From Gammaproteobacteria bacterium (GTDB lineage: Bacteria > Pseudomonadota > Gammaproteobacteria > Pseudomonadales > JAUIET01): a stretch of DNA of 64,000 nucleotides. The notes under the pieces were generated by a model, which saw only the letters and a list, made by a program, of their open reading frames with translations, was not told the origin of the DNA and did no database searches. Made by a program: the position numbers and the translations under genes. Position 1 is the first letter of the stretch; the number at the start of each line of letters is the position of its first letter. The DNA is taken from NCBI GenBank assembly GCA_030431775.1, contig JAUIHW010000003.1, positions 1-64,000 of the forward strand, in the 5' to 3' direction. This document shows positions 44,994-54,115 of the stretch, in pieces.

Positions 44994-46454
44994 GTGCAAC
45001 GAGTCGTTCGATTTGAAGAACTCGATGAGTTCGACCTGGAAACCGATATATGCGTGGTTGGCTTTGGCGGCGCAGGCGCCAGTTCCGCCTGGGAAGCGCG
45101 CATGGCGGGCAGCGAAGTCACCGTGCTCGAGCAGTCCAGTGCAGGCGGTGGCTCCACAATGATGTCAGCTTGCGAAATGTATCTGGGAGGAGAGGGTGGC
45201 ACCGCCTTGCAGCAGGAACTAGGCTTCGCAGACAGCACAGAGAATTTTACCAACTACCTCAAAGCCTGTTTCGGGGACAATCTGGATGAAGAGCGGGTCG
45301 CCATGTATACCCAGGGCGGCCCAGAACATTTCGCCTGGTGCGAAGCCCTGGGTGTTGCCTACAAACGCGGCTACTTTCCCGGCCGTGATGTGGTTGCCAT
45401 GACTGGGGATTCCCTGCAGTTCACCGGCAACGAGCGTTCCTGGCCGTTTACTGAAGTGGCAGAGCCGGTACCACGCGGACATTTGCCGGCAGATGCCGAC
45501 CACCGTGGCGGACAGGTGTTTATGTCTACCCTGCTGCAGCGCGTTGAAGAATTGGGCACGGATATTCGCGTGGACGCGCGCGCCCGCCAGCTTGTCCAGG
45601 ACAAACACGGTCGGGTGCGTGGTGTCATTGCTAAAATTGACAACAAACCATTTGCTATTCGCACCCGCCAGGCGGTGATTCTTACCGCGGGCGGTTTTGT
45701 CATGAATGAGCAGATGACCCGCCAACACCTGCCGCGCTACTATCCCATCGACAATCCGCACGGCAATCCGGGCGACCGCGGCGATGGGATTTTGATGGGT
45801 GTGGCGGCCGGTGGGCATGCCATCAATATGGGTGAGGCCTTTATCTGCATTGCGCATTACCCACCGCCTGAATTGACCTTTGGCATCTTCGTGAACAGTC
45901 AGGGCCAGCGCTTCATCAACGAGGATATCTACCTGGCCAGGCTTGGCCACTACGCCAGCGAACAGCAGGACAAAAAAGTGTACATGCTGATCGACAACGA
46001 ACACTTCGCACGGCCAGCCTACCAGGAACACATCGAGATAACCGCGGTCGGCGAGACCATCGAAGAAATCGAAACCGACGCTGGTTTTCCGCCCGGTGCC
46101 TTGCAGGCAACTGTGCAGTACTACAACGAACACGCCGCCTGTGGCGAGGACCCGCTGTTTCACAAGGCCAAAGACTGGCTGAAGCCTATTGCCAGCCCCC
46201 CCTATGCGCTGGTCAGTTATTCGCTGGACCATCTTAAGCCCGCCATCTTTACCCTGGGCGGCCTGGATGTGAAACCCACCGGCGAAGTGTTAACGCCAGA
46301 CCGCGAGGTTATACCCGGCCTGTTCGCTGCCGGGCGAACCGTGGCAGGCATTCCGCGTACGGCCAAGGGCTATGCCAGCGGCATGTCAGTCGGTGACGCT
46401 ACCTTTTTTGGCCGACGGGCCGGAAGGCAGGCGGCTGCTTTGGATCGCAGCTAG
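44994..46454 (+). CDS. FAD-dependent dehydrogenase, fumarate reductase/ketosteroid dehydrogenase type
   Basis: A 486-residue flavoprotein of the FAD_binding_2 family, which includes fumarate reductases and 3-ketosteroid dehydrogenases. The FAD motif DICVVGFGGAGASSAWEA lies near residues 18–35, followed by GGGSTMMSACEMYLGGEGG, VILTAGGFVMNEQM and the C-terminal flavin-closing PGLFAAGRTVAGIPR and GYASGMSVGDATFFGRRAG. The GTG at 44994 is chosen because GGAGGA lies six bases upstream; a TTG at 44979 is inside that site. It is the last gene of the operon and could introduce or remove a double bond next to a ketone. Confidence 0.87.
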   Translation: MQRVVRFEELDEFDLETDICVVGFGGAGASSAWEARMAGSEVTVLEQSSAGGGSTMMSACEMYLGGEGGTALQQELGFADSTENFTNYLKACFGDNLDEERVAMYTQGGPEHFAWCEALGVAYKRGYFPGRDVVAMTGDSLQFTGNERSWPFTEVAEPVPRGHLPADADHRGGQVFMSTLLQRVEELGTDIRVDARARQLVQDKHGRVRGVIAKIDNKPFAIRTRQAVILTAGGFVMNEQMTRQHLPRYYPIDNPHGNPGDRGDGILMGVAAGGHAINMGEAFICIAHYPPPELTFGIFVNSQGQRFINEDIYLARLGHYASEQQDKKVYMLIDNEHFARPAYQEHIEITAVGETIEEIETDAGFPPGALQATVQYYNEHAACGEDPLFHKAKDWLKPIASPPYALVSYSLDHLKPAIFTLGGLDVKPTGEVLTPDREVIPGLFAAGRTVAGIPRTAKGYASGMSVGDATFFGRRAGRQAAALDRS

Positions 46455-46464
46455 CAATCCAGTT

Positions 46465-47613
46465 CTAAAGATTCGCCAGGCGTGCTGCCGCCTCAAGCAA
46501 GGTGTCATCGTCTTTGGCAAAACAAAAGCGCAAGTAGCGCTGTTTAGGCGGTTGCTCATAGAATACCGAAATCGGTATGGCAGCCACTTTAATATCCATA
46601 GTCAACCACTGAGCCATGGCCATATCGCCGCGGTCTGAGATGGCCGCGTAATCCATTAGCTGAAAATAGCTGCCGCGACAGGGTCTGAACCGAAACCGGG
46701 ATTGCGTCATAGCCTGGCAAAACCGGTCACGCTTGGCCTGATAAAAACCTGCCAGCTTACTGGCGTAATCCGGATACTCCGCCATGAAATCTGCCAAGGC
46801 CCACTGGATCGGGGTTACACCCACGAAGGTGACGAACTGGTGCACTTTCCTGAACTCGGCGGTGAGAGCCGGCGGAGCCACACAGTAGCCGGTTTTCCAG
46901 CCGGTAACGTGATAGGTTTTACCGAATGACGAGACCACAAAGGCGCGTTGATATAACTGGTCATGCAACAGCAGGCTGTGGTGTGTTTCCCCATCATAAA
47001 TGAGGTGTTCGTAAACCTCGTCGGCCAGAAGCAAAATGTCGTATTGGCTGACCAGGGACTTGAGTTGGCTGATGTCCTCGGCACTGAGCACGGCACCGGT
47101 GGGATTGTGCGGCGAGTTCAGCACCAGCATGCGCGTATTGGCATTGACCGCATCGTGCACACGCGACCAGTCGATTGAGAAATCCGGCGAAGCCAGCGGG
47201 ATGCGCCGCGCGATGCCACCCGCCAGCCGAATGGCCGGCTCGTAGCTGTCGTAGGCCGGGTCAAAGATAATTACTTCGTCACCCCGGTTTATACTGCACA
47301 TGATGGCGCAAAACAGCGCTTCGGTCGCTCCGGGCACTACCGTGATTTCCCGATCGGTATCCAACCGGCGTTGATAGCAGCGCTCCACCTTCAGCGCTAT
47401 CTGCTCGCGCAGTGGGCCGATGCCGGCCATGGGTGGGTACTGGTTGTATCCGGCATCAACGTAATAGCTCATCCGTTCACGCAGATAATCCGGGCCATCA
47501 AAATCCGGAAAACCCTGCCCCAGGTTGAGCGCCTCGTGCGCCTGGGCCAGGGCTGAAATTTGCGTGAAGATCGTGGTGCCGACTTCCGGTAGTTTGGACG
47601 CTATCCGGGTCAC
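46465..47613 (-). CDS. Class I PLP aminotransferase, methionine aminotransferase (YbdL-like)
   Basis: A 382-residue class I/II aminotransferase close to E. coli YbdL, which prefers methionine and aromatic amino acids and can end the methionine salvage pathway. Features: LNLGQGFPDFDGP, the phosphate-binding PGATEALFCAI, NSPHNPTGAVL, ADEVYEHLIYDG and the PLP lysine in SSFGKTYHVTGWKTGY. Its ATG overlaps the stop of the upstream aminotransferase by four bases (ATGA), so the two are co-translated. It converges with the flavoprotein gene ten bases away. Confidence 0.9.
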   Translation of the reverse strand: MTRIASKLPEVGTTIFTQISALAQAHEALNLGQGFPDFDGPDYLRERMSYYVDAGYNQYPPMAGIGPLREQIALKVERCYQRRLDTDREITVVPGATEALFCAIMCSINRGDEVIIFDPAYDSYEPAIRLAGGIARRIPLASPDFSIDWSRVHDAVNANTRMLVLNSPHNPTGAVLSAEDISQLKSLVSQYDILLLADEVYEHLIYDGETHHSLLLHDQLYQRAFVVSSFGKTYHVTGWKTGYCVAPPALTAEFRKVHQFVTFVGVTPIQWALADFMAEYPDYASKLAGFYQAKRDRFCQAMTQSRFRFRPCRGSYFQLMDYAAISDRGDMAMAQWLTMDIKVAAIPISVFYEQPPKQRYLRFCFAKDDDTLLEAAARLANL

Positions 47614-48797
47614 AGCACGGCAAGCAGGCTATCGGTAAAGTAGTCGATATTATCCGGGGTCAGGCCAGCTACGTTCATGCGCGTGGAACCCACCATATAG
47701 ATAGCATATTCGTCCCTGAGTCGCTGGATTTGCTCGGAGGTGATGCCTAGAAACGAAAACAAGCCAAACTGTTTTCGGATAAAACCGAAGTCATACTGAC
47801 CGCCGGCTTCCAGACGCTGCACTAATTTATCGCGCATGCCGTTCACCCGGTCGCGCATGGCTTGCAGCTCCTGCTCCCAACTCTGGCGCAGATCCACGCT
47901 GTTAAGAATTAGTCCGGCAATGGCCGCGCCGTGCGATGGCGGCATGGAGTAGATCTGCCGTGCTGCGTTCATGGCCTGCATTTTGGCGGTTTCTGCCTGG
48001 GCGCTGTCAGCGGCCACAAATAGTATGGCGCCGGCGCGCTCCCGGTACAGGCCAAAGTTCTTTGAGCAGGAGCTGGCAACCAGCATTTCAGGCACCTGGC
48101 TCGCCATTTGCCGCCAGCCGGCCGCATCTTCGTCCAGACCCTGAGCCAGGCCCTGGTAGGCCACATCAATATAGGGCACCAGGGCTTTTTCAAGCACCAG
48201 GTCGGTCAATGCCTGCCACTGCGCTGCATCCAGGTCGGCACCACAGGGGTTGTGACAGCAACCGTGCAGCAATAGCACGTCGCCAGGGGTCGCCTCCTGC
48301 AGGGCGGACAGCATGGCCGCAAAATCTATATCGCGCCGAGCCATGTCGTAGTAGGGGTAGGTCCTGATGGTCAAATCTGCCCCTTGCAGCAAAGGGTAGT
48401 GGTTAGGCCAGCTGGGATCACTCAACCAAACGGTATTGCCAGCCTTGCTACGATTGATGACTTCAGCGCCTATGCGCAGGGCACCACAGCCACCGGGTGC
48501 CTGCACGCTGACAGCACGCCCGGCATTGAGCACCGTATGCCCCCGGCCGAACACCAACTCAAGTACACCCTGATTGAATTCCGCCACACCGGCTTGTGGC
48601 AGATAGCTTTTGCTTTGCTCGCTGGCCAGCAAACGCTCCTCAGCCTCGTGAACGGCCGCCATAATCGGCGTCATGCCGGTTTCGTCTTTGTACACACCTA
48701 CCCCGAGGTCGATCTTGTTCGGGTTTTTGTCTTCGTGGTAAGCCGCACTCAGGCCCAGTATCGGGTCGGGTGGCAGGTTTTCCAGGTGTTCCAGCAT
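47610..48797 (-). CDS. Aspartate/aromatic amino acid aminotransferase (AspC/TyrB type)
   Basis: A 395-residue aminotransferase of subgroup I-alpha. It begins MLEHLENLPPDPILGLSAAY, typical of AspC/TyrB, and has KIDLGVGVYKDETG, LLHGCCHNPCGADL, PYIDVAYQG, the PLP lysine in ASSCSKNFGLYRERAG, and SMPPSHGAAI. The ATG at 48797 is preferred over 48833, which adds a non-homologous extension. It transfers the amino group between aspartate or aromatic amino acids and 2-oxoglutarate. It forms a two-gene operon with the YbdL-like enzyme and lies after the terminator of the TonB-receptor gene. Confidence 0.92.
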   Translation of the reverse strand: MLEHLENLPPDPILGLSAAYHEDKNPNKIDLGVGVYKDETGMTPIMAAVHEAEERLLASEQSKSYLPQAGVAEFNQGVLELVFGRGHTVLNAGRAVSVQAPGGCGALRIGAEVINRSKAGNTVWLSDPSWPNHYPLLQGADLTIRTYPYYDMARRDIDFAAMLSALQEATPGDVLLLHGCCHNPCGADLDAAQWQALTDLVLEKALVPYIDVAYQGLAQGLDEDAAGWRQMASQVPEMLVASSCSKNFGLYRERAGAILFVAADSAQAETAKMQAMNAARQIYSMPPSHGAAIAGLILNSVDLRQSWEQELQAMRDRVNGMRDKLVQRLEAGGQYDFGFIRKQFGLFSFLGITSEQIQRLRDEYAIYMVGSTRMNVAGLTPDNIDYFTDSLLAVL

Positions 48798-48835
48798 CGT
48801 GGTTGATCGTCCTTCTTGCTTAAGATATTGCACAC

Positions 48836-48863
48836 AAAAAAAGGGGCCGCGTGGCCCCTTTTT
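48836..48863 (-). terminator. Rho-independent terminator of the TonB-receptor gene
   Basis: A perfect GGGGCC/GGCCCC stem with a four-base loop, flanked by seven A on one side and five T on the other, lies 21 bases after the receptor stop codon. Read on the minus strand the A run becomes a U tract, so it ends the receptor transcript. The flanking A and T runs also make it potentially bidirectional, although no plus-strand gene runs into it. Confidence 0.9.
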
Positions 48864-48884
48864 ACCGCAACTCCGGATAATTAT

Positions 48885-51311
48885 CTAGAAGTTGTAACGC
48901 GCCTGCAAGGCTACGTTGAACGGTGACTCGTAGAAGCCATAGTAGGCGGTTGCCACTCCGGTTGCGCCGATGGCGTTATTAAATGCGCCGGACAAGGTAG
49001 TGGACACTGGCGCCTGGTTACCAAAGGTCAGGATTTCCTCATCGGTAATGTTTTCCAGAACCACGGCCACATTCCAATCACCATCGACGGAATCCAGACC
49101 GATGCGGCCGTTCAGCTTGGTGTAGCTGTCTTGCAGCAGGTTCGGGTCCAGGGTTGGCGAGACGAAGTAGTCGTCGCTGTAAGCCAGGTCCAAACCAATA
49201 CTCAACTCCATGGTATTTCCAATGGGCATGGTATACGTGCCACCAATATTGGCCGTGATTTCAGGTGTAAACTCCTTAGTTTGCCCGTCACGGTTACACA
49301 AGCCGGCAAACTCGCCAGTGGCAATTGGTGTTTCACCAAAGAAGCACTGTGAGTTGGGGAAGCTGTCGAACTCGAAATCCAACCAGCCGAGTGCATAGGT
49401 CAGCATAAGGCCTTCAGACACCTGCCATCGGCCATCCAGCTCGACGCCCTGGCTGGTCGCTTCACCGGCATTGGTCACATTAAAGCCCAGCACACCATCA
49501 AACTGGCTGGTTTGCAGGTTATCGTACTCCATGCGGTAAGCGGCAATATTCAATTCGGCCGCGCCGCCGGCGAGAATCAGCTTGCTACCCAGCTCGATTG
49601 ACAGCACTTCTTCTTCGTCGAACTGGAACGCGTCACCGCTTGGCAGATCTCTGTCAAAGTTGTTTGCGCGGGCATCGAAGCCGCCCCCTTTAAAACCTTC
49701 GGTAACCGACAGATACAACATGGCAGTATCCGTCGCATCCCATTGAAAATTAATCGCTGGCGTAAACTTGGATTCACTGCGCTCCCCGGCCAGATTGTGA
49801 CCCGACAGGACACCCTGTGAATTGGGCAACTGCACTTGCTCGTTAAAGATCCGGAAGCCTGCAAGGTACACAAACGGTGCTGCCGGGCTGGCGGTTAAGG
49901 GCTGCCCAAGAATGTTCCTTACCGGACTGGCTTCAATAACGTCTACGATACTGATGGAGCGGCTGCCTTCCTTGTCTTCATCGGTAAATCGGCCACCGAA
50001 AGTAACCCGGAAAGTATCAGAAACATTCCAGGTGAACTGCGCAAAGGCCGACCACATGTCACTTTCCTGAGCAAACGCGCGCCTGGCCGCCGTACCGGGC
50101 AATGCCGCGCTTAAAGCGCCCAGCAAACTGCCATCCGGAACAATGGTCATATCATCCAGGGTCTGGTCATAAGTCTGGTAGAAAGCTCCAAAGATATAAT
50201 CCAGAGTTTCGCCGCCCGGTGATGCGATGCGAATTTCCTGGCTGAACTGCTCGTACTCTTCCAGGCCTGCGGTTTCGATCAGAATCGCTGGGTTAAAGTC
50301 GCAGTCACATTGCTGGTAGTAGTCATACTCGACCCAGCCGGTGATTGCTGTCAAAGTGTGGTCACCGAGCGCGTAATCGAGGGTGAAGGTGAGATTGTCA
50401 AAATTGGTTTCTTCAATATCACCGTTGGCCTGACGTTTAAAGTCTTGCTCGGTGTCCAGCTGAATAGCACCGCCGGTCAAACCTGCCAAAGCAGCGCCAA
50501 AGCTGGGCGAACCGCCAAGCTCAACCGGATTCACGATTTCCAGAAAACGCCCGGTGGTATCAAAACTCGCGTATTCGTATTTCAGATTTAGCGATAACTC
50601 GTCGGTGGCATCCCACTGAAAGTTTGCGCGGCCAATTTGATGCTCAAGCACGGACTCGCGACGGTCCAGAAAGGTGTTGTCATAATAGCCGTCAATTTCT
50701 CGCTTCAAACCGGACAGACGAACCGCGAAGTTCTCGCCCAACGGCATGTTGATCGCGCCTTTGATGTCATAGCCTTCTTCATCGAAGTTGTAATCACCGG
50801 CTATGAATCCGTTCATTTCTTCGGTACTGGCTTTGGTGGTGATCAGGCTGATTGCCCCGCCAATCGCGTTTTTACCAAACAGAATCGGTTGCGGACCACG
50901 AAGTACCTCGACCCGGTCAACGTCCAGGTAGGGAATCCGCGCCATCTGCATGCGCCCATAGTGAATATCGTCCTGATACATGGCCACCGATTGTTCGAAG
51001 GCCGGGTTAACGCCCGAACTCACACCACGAATGGTGATTGTCGTGCTGATAGCGGTCTGGTTCATGCTCAGGTTGGGCACAAAATCGGCCAGGTCGTTCA
51101 GGTTGGTGATACCAGCCTGCTTGATTTTCTCTCCACCCATCACATTGACGGATATTGGCACGTCGGCCAGCGTTTCAACGCGCTTCTGAGAGGTGACGAC
51201 CACCTCTTCCAGCATCAATGATTGAGCCTGGACGCCCGCCGTTAAGCCTGCGCTGACAGCGGCGGCTATGATGGTGGGACAAAATACTCTATGTCGGGCT
51301 TGGCTGCGCAT
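48885..51311 (-). CDS. TonB-dependent outer-membrane receptor
   Basis: An 808-residue receptor with a signal peptide (cleavage near AQS at about residue 30), a plug domain opening with EEVVVTSQKRVETLADVPIS, a TonB-box-like EVVVTS, PLUG motifs such as ITIRGVSSG and LRGPQPILFGKNAIGGAI, and a 22-strand-type barrel ending in aromatic ARYNF. It imports a large or scarce ligand with TonB energy. The plug resembles the class common in marine bacteria that grow on lipids, steroids or plant aromatics. No Fur-like box is visible upstream, so iron regulation is not supported. A GAGG site precedes the ATG. Confidence 0.93.
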   Translation of the reverse strand: MRSQARHRVFCPTIIAAAVSAGLTAGVQAQSLMLEEVVVTSQKRVETLADVPISVNVMGGEKIKQAGITNLNDLADFVPNLSMNQTAISTTITIRGVSSGVNPAFEQSVAMYQDDIHYGRMQMARIPYLDVDRVEVLRGPQPILFGKNAIGGAISLITTKASTEEMNGFIAGDYNFDEEGYDIKGAINMPLGENFAVRLSGLKREIDGYYDNTFLDRRESVLEHQIGRANFQWDATDELSLNLKYEYASFDTTGRFLEIVNPVELGGSPSFGAALAGLTGGAIQLDTEQDFKRQANGDIEETNFDNLTFTLDYALGDHTLTAITGWVEYDYYQQCDCDFNPAILIETAGLEEYEQFSQEIRIASPGGETLDYIFGAFYQTYDQTLDDMTIVPDGSLLGALSAALPGTAARRAFAQESDMWSAFAQFTWNVSDTFRVTFGGRFTDEDKEGSRSISIVDVIEASPVRNILGQPLTASPAAPFVYLAGFRIFNEQVQLPNSQGVLSGHNLAGERSESKFTPAINFQWDATDTAMLYLSVTEGFKGGGFDARANNFDRDLPSGDAFQFDEEEVLSIELGSKLILAGGAAELNIAAYRMEYDNLQTSQFDGVLGFNVTNAGEATSQGVELDGRWQVSEGLMLTYALGWLDFEFDSFPNSQCFFGETPIATGEFAGLCNRDGQTKEFTPEITANIGGTYTMPIGNTMELSIGLDLAYSDDYFVSPTLDPNLLQDSYTKLNGRIGLDSVDGDWNVAVVLENITDEEILTFGNQAPVSTTLSGAFNNAIGATGVATAYYGFYESPFNVALQARYNF

Positions 51312-51582
51312 AGTTACCTCGGTTTTTCAATTATTTAAAAGGCACGGTACAGGTGCATGCCTGCACAATGCTGGGCAGAATATCATACAGACTTAGGCTA
51401 ACTATTAAGAAAACATGTTATCTGCATGATTTTTTACATATTTAAGAAGTTAAATTTCCTCTGACCATGCAATATGAGAGATGCTTTTCGCAAAAACGCA
51501 CCACCTTTGTGCAAGCGGCGCGATGCTACAATCGGTGGGAGCACATTGGAAGGTGATAAGCGGCCAAGCTGCCAGGCGGCAA
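51312..51582. other. Intergenic region upstream of the TonB receptor
   Basis: A 271-base gap on the minus strand between argG and the receptor. The part at about 51370–51470 is clearly AT-rich, as expected for a promoter, and includes TATGAT on the minus strand as a possible −10. I found no convincing −35 partner, no Fur-like palindrome and no open frame with coding character. Confidence 0.4.
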
Positions 51583-52800
51583 TCAGTCGCCCTTACGTCC
51601 CTTACTGGCTGCAATTTGCATGCGCAGCGCGTTCAGCTTGATAAAGCCGGCCGCGTCTGCCTGGTCGTACGCGCCCGCATCATCATCGAAGGTGGCTATT
51701 GCCTCATCGAAGAGACTGTCGGGCGAGCGCCGCCCCGCCACATCCACATTTCCTTTATAGAGCTTGAGACGCACACTGCCGTTTACGCAGGCCTGCGATT
51801 CATCAATCATGGTCTGTAGCATTTTTCGCTCAGGCGACCACCAGTAGCCGTTATAGACCAGTGACGCGTAGCGAGGCATCAATTCATCTTTCAGATGGGC
51901 AACCTCACGATCCAGCGTCAGCGACTCTATCGCGCGGTGCGCTTTCAGCATGATAGTGCCCCCCGGCGTTTCATAGCAGCCTCGGGATTTCATCCCCACG
52001 TAACGATTTTCAACAATGTCCAGGCGACCAATGCCATTTTCCCCGCCAATCCTGTTCAGTTCGCTGAGCACTTCGGCCGGCGTCCGCGTTTCACCATCAA
52101 TAGCAACAATGTCACCATTTTGAAACTCAAGTTCGATATACCGAGCCTGGTCAGGTGCGTTTTCCGGCGACACTGACCAACGCCACATGGATTCCTCTGC
52201 TTCATTCCAGGGGTCTTCCAGCAAGCCCCCTTCATAGGAAATATGCAGCAAATTGGCATCCATCGAATACGGCGACTTCTTGCCGCGTTTCATTTCCACC
52301 GGAATATTGCGTTGCTCGCAATACGCCATCAGTTTGTCACGCGATAGCAGGTCCCATTCCCGCCATGGGGCAATTACCTTAATGCCGGGCGACAATGCAT
52401 AAGCCCCAAGTTCAAAGCGAACCTGATCATTGCCCTTGCCGGTGGCACCGTGAGAAATGGCATCAGCGCCCGTGTCAGCAGCAATTTCCACCAGACGCTT
52501 GGCAATCAAAGGGCGCGCGATGGATGTGCCCAGCAAATATTCGCCCTCGTAAATGGCATTAGCGCGAAACATTGGGTAAACATAATCACGGACAAATTCT
52601 TCGCGCAGGTCTTCAATAAAGATCTCTTTCACTCCCAAGGCTTCGGCCTTGGCACGAGCCGGCTCAACCTCCTCACCCTGGCCGATATCAGCGGTAAAAG
52701 TGACCACCTCGCAGTCGTAGGTTTCCTGCAACCAGCGCACAATGACTGAAGTGTCCAGACCGCCGGAATACGCCAGTACGACTTTGTTGATCTCTGCCAT
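51583..52800 (-). CDS. argG: Argininosuccinate synthase
   Basis: A 405-residue enzyme that joins citrulline and aspartate using ATP in arginine synthesis. The ATP-pyrophosphatase loop [10 protein letters not shown] is at the N-terminus, followed by [42 protein letters not shown] and the late [10 protein letters not shown]. The frame opens at 52851, but the ATG at 52800 has AGGGGA upstream and gives the standard N-terminus. argD and argF lie 3.5–7 kb away on the other strand. The argG–motY–pyrC–rnt order is conserved in pseudomonads. Confidence 0.97.
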   Translation of the reverse strand: MAEINKVVLAYSGGLDTSVIVRWLQETYDCEVVTFTADIGQGEEVEPARAKAEALGVKEIFIEDLREEFVRDYVYPMFRANAIYEGEYLLGTSIARPLIAKRLVEIAADTGADAISHGATGKGNDQVRFELGAYALSPGIKVIAPWREWDLLSRDKLMAYCEQRNIPVEMKRGKKSPYSMDANLLHISYEGGLLEDPWNEAEESMWRWSVSPENAPDQARYIELEFQNGDIVAIDGETRTPAEVLSELNRIGGENGIGRLDIVENRYVGMKSRGCYETPGGTIMLKAHRAIESLTLDREVAHLKDELMPRYASLVYNGYWWSPERKMLQTMIDESQACVNGSVRLKLYKGNVDVAGRRSPDSLFDEAIATFDDDAGAYDQADAAGFIKLNALRMQIAASKGRKGD

Positions 52801-52826
52801 GGTTTTCCCCTGTTGTTGACAGGGCG

Positions 52827-52835
52827 ATTTTAGCA
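52827..52835 (-). promoter_or_regulatory. Extended −10 promoter element of argG
   Basis: On the minus strand the sequence TGCTAAAAT forms an extended −10 (TGn plus TAAAAT, five of six matches). A start of transcription near 52820 would leave about 20 untranslated bases, including the AGGGGA ribosome binding site. No good −35 was seen, which is usual for extended −10 promoters. No clear ArgR box was recognised. Confidence 0.5.
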
Positions 52836-52920
52836 TGAGCCGGCGGGGCAACTGGGTCAGAACTTCTGTAAACGGCTGGTGACAAGCGTACAGCAGAGTT
52901 GAAGGCTGTTACGTCGCTCC

Positions 52921-52940
52921 ATGGGCCATCCATGGCCCAT
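52921..52940. repeat. Perfect 9-bp inverted repeat after motY
   Basis: ATGGGCCAT, a CC loop and ATGGCCCAT form a tight palindrome 12 bases beyond the motY stop codon, between motY and argG. It lacks a T tract. It could be a transcription end or mRNA stabiliser for motY, or an operator near the argG promoter. Confidence 0.55.
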
Positions 52941-52952
52941 CCCGGAGGTGGA

Positions 52953-53909
52953 TCACCTGCCGGCTATCTGCCGGCGCTCCAAGCGAATTGTCACCCGTCG
53001 GTTTTGGGCTCGGTTGGATTCATCAACATTGGGCACTACCGGATAACGCTCGCCGTGATAGCGGGTAACGATGCGATCTTTGCTAATACCTGAATCGGAT
53101 AGAAAGCGGCTCACGGCTTGTGCACGGCGTTTGGATAATTCAATGTTGTAATAGCGGTCGTGCTGGTCGTCGGTATGTCCGTCCACGTAGAAACGGCGCA
53201 CACTGTTGTCCGCTTTTGCATAATTAATGATATCGTTCAGCCGTGCTTTTGCGCTTGGAGTAAGGCTGTGCTGGTCGGTGTCGAAATGGATGCGGCTGCG
53301 GGAAATCTGGCTGTAATTGTGCCTGAGCAATCCGCCCTGGCACTTCTGGAACCGGTCGAAGGCCTGACGAAAGTGACGCGGCGACAACCCCACTATGACA
53401 TTCTGCAGGGAATCAAACTCAGCCTGCCCCTGAATCACCGGGGCCAGTCCGCGCTGCAACTCCGCTAACATGAGGTTGGCCTGTTGATCACCCACCACCA
53501 CAGCGTGGTCAGACTTTGCTACAAATGCTGTGCCGAGCTCTCTACCCTGCAACTGCGGCGCCCAGACCGGTGCCACCGAGCTTAAACGCGCCGGACCGGA
53601 ATGCAGAGGGTTGCGGTCCGCGTGCAACACAAACTGAGTGCCCAGGCCCGCCGACTGTACAAACTCGGCACGGCCAAAGAACGATAAATCCTGCGATAAG
53701 CGGCAGGCAAAACGATCCCCGCTGGCCTGCCAGTTCGCCCGCTCCATCGCCGTTGCATACGCGAGGCCATCGGGCAGGCCACTGCCTTGCGGCAGACCAC
53801 TCAGCTGTGGTGCGGCAGATGCCAGTGACACCACGCACAGCATGAGCCCTATTCCGATTGTTCTGATTCGCGCGTAAGGCAACGGTATCCTTCCCTGACA
53901 CTTTGACAT
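52953..53909 (-). CDS. motY: MotY-like flagellar T-ring / OmpA-domain protein
   Basis: A 318-residue exported protein with a signal sequence (GIGLMLCVVSLASAAP, about residues 18–33), an N-terminal MotY-type domain and a C-terminal OmpA peptidoglycan-binding domain (RIHFDTDQHSLTPSAKARL, DGHTDDQHDRYYNIELSKRR, ESNRAQNRRVTI). MotY forms the T ring that holds the sodium- or proton-driven stator to the wall. It has the same position, between argG and pyrC, as Pseudomonas MotY. The frame is open to 54002, but the ATG at 53909 fits the signal peptide. No other flagellar gene is in the window. Confidence 0.85.
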   Translation of the reverse strand: MSKCQGRIPLPYARIRTIGIGLMLCVVSLASAAPQLSGLPQGSGLPDGLAYATAMERANWQASGDRFACRLSQDLSFFGRAEFVQSAGLGTQFVLHADRNPLHSGPARLSSVAPVWAPQLQGRELGTAFVAKSDHAVVVGDQQANLMLAELQRGLAPVIQGQAEFDSLQNVIVGLSPRHFRQAFDRFQKCQGGLLRHNYSQISRSRIHFDTDQHSLTPSAKARLNDIINYAKADNSVRRFYVDGHTDDQHDRYYNIELSKRRAQAVSRFLSDSGISKDRIVTRYHGERYPVVPNVDESNRAQNRRVTIRLERRQIAGR

Positions 53910-54115
53910 TCTGACAGCAACACCCACCATCCGGCGCTGGCTTGAATGCCTTTCTCTTGCAATTGGAGAACGGTGCCTACGGCACATCATTAACTTAGGC
54001 AACTCCTTAGCGATTTAACGGCAAAAATTGACGTCTCTTTAGTCATTTGGTCGATTTTCTATCACTTTTCGGTGTGATCCTGTAGCATCGAAAATGAACT
54101 CTACTGGATCTGGAC

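Noticed and set aside
45219-46232. Minus-strand open frame of 337 codons opposite the flavoprotein
   Set aside because: Antisense to a gene with intact FAD motifs and no ribosome binding site of its own.
51312-51582. Fur box upstream of the TonB-dependent receptor
   Set aside because: No GATAATGATTATC-like palindrome is seen in the region.
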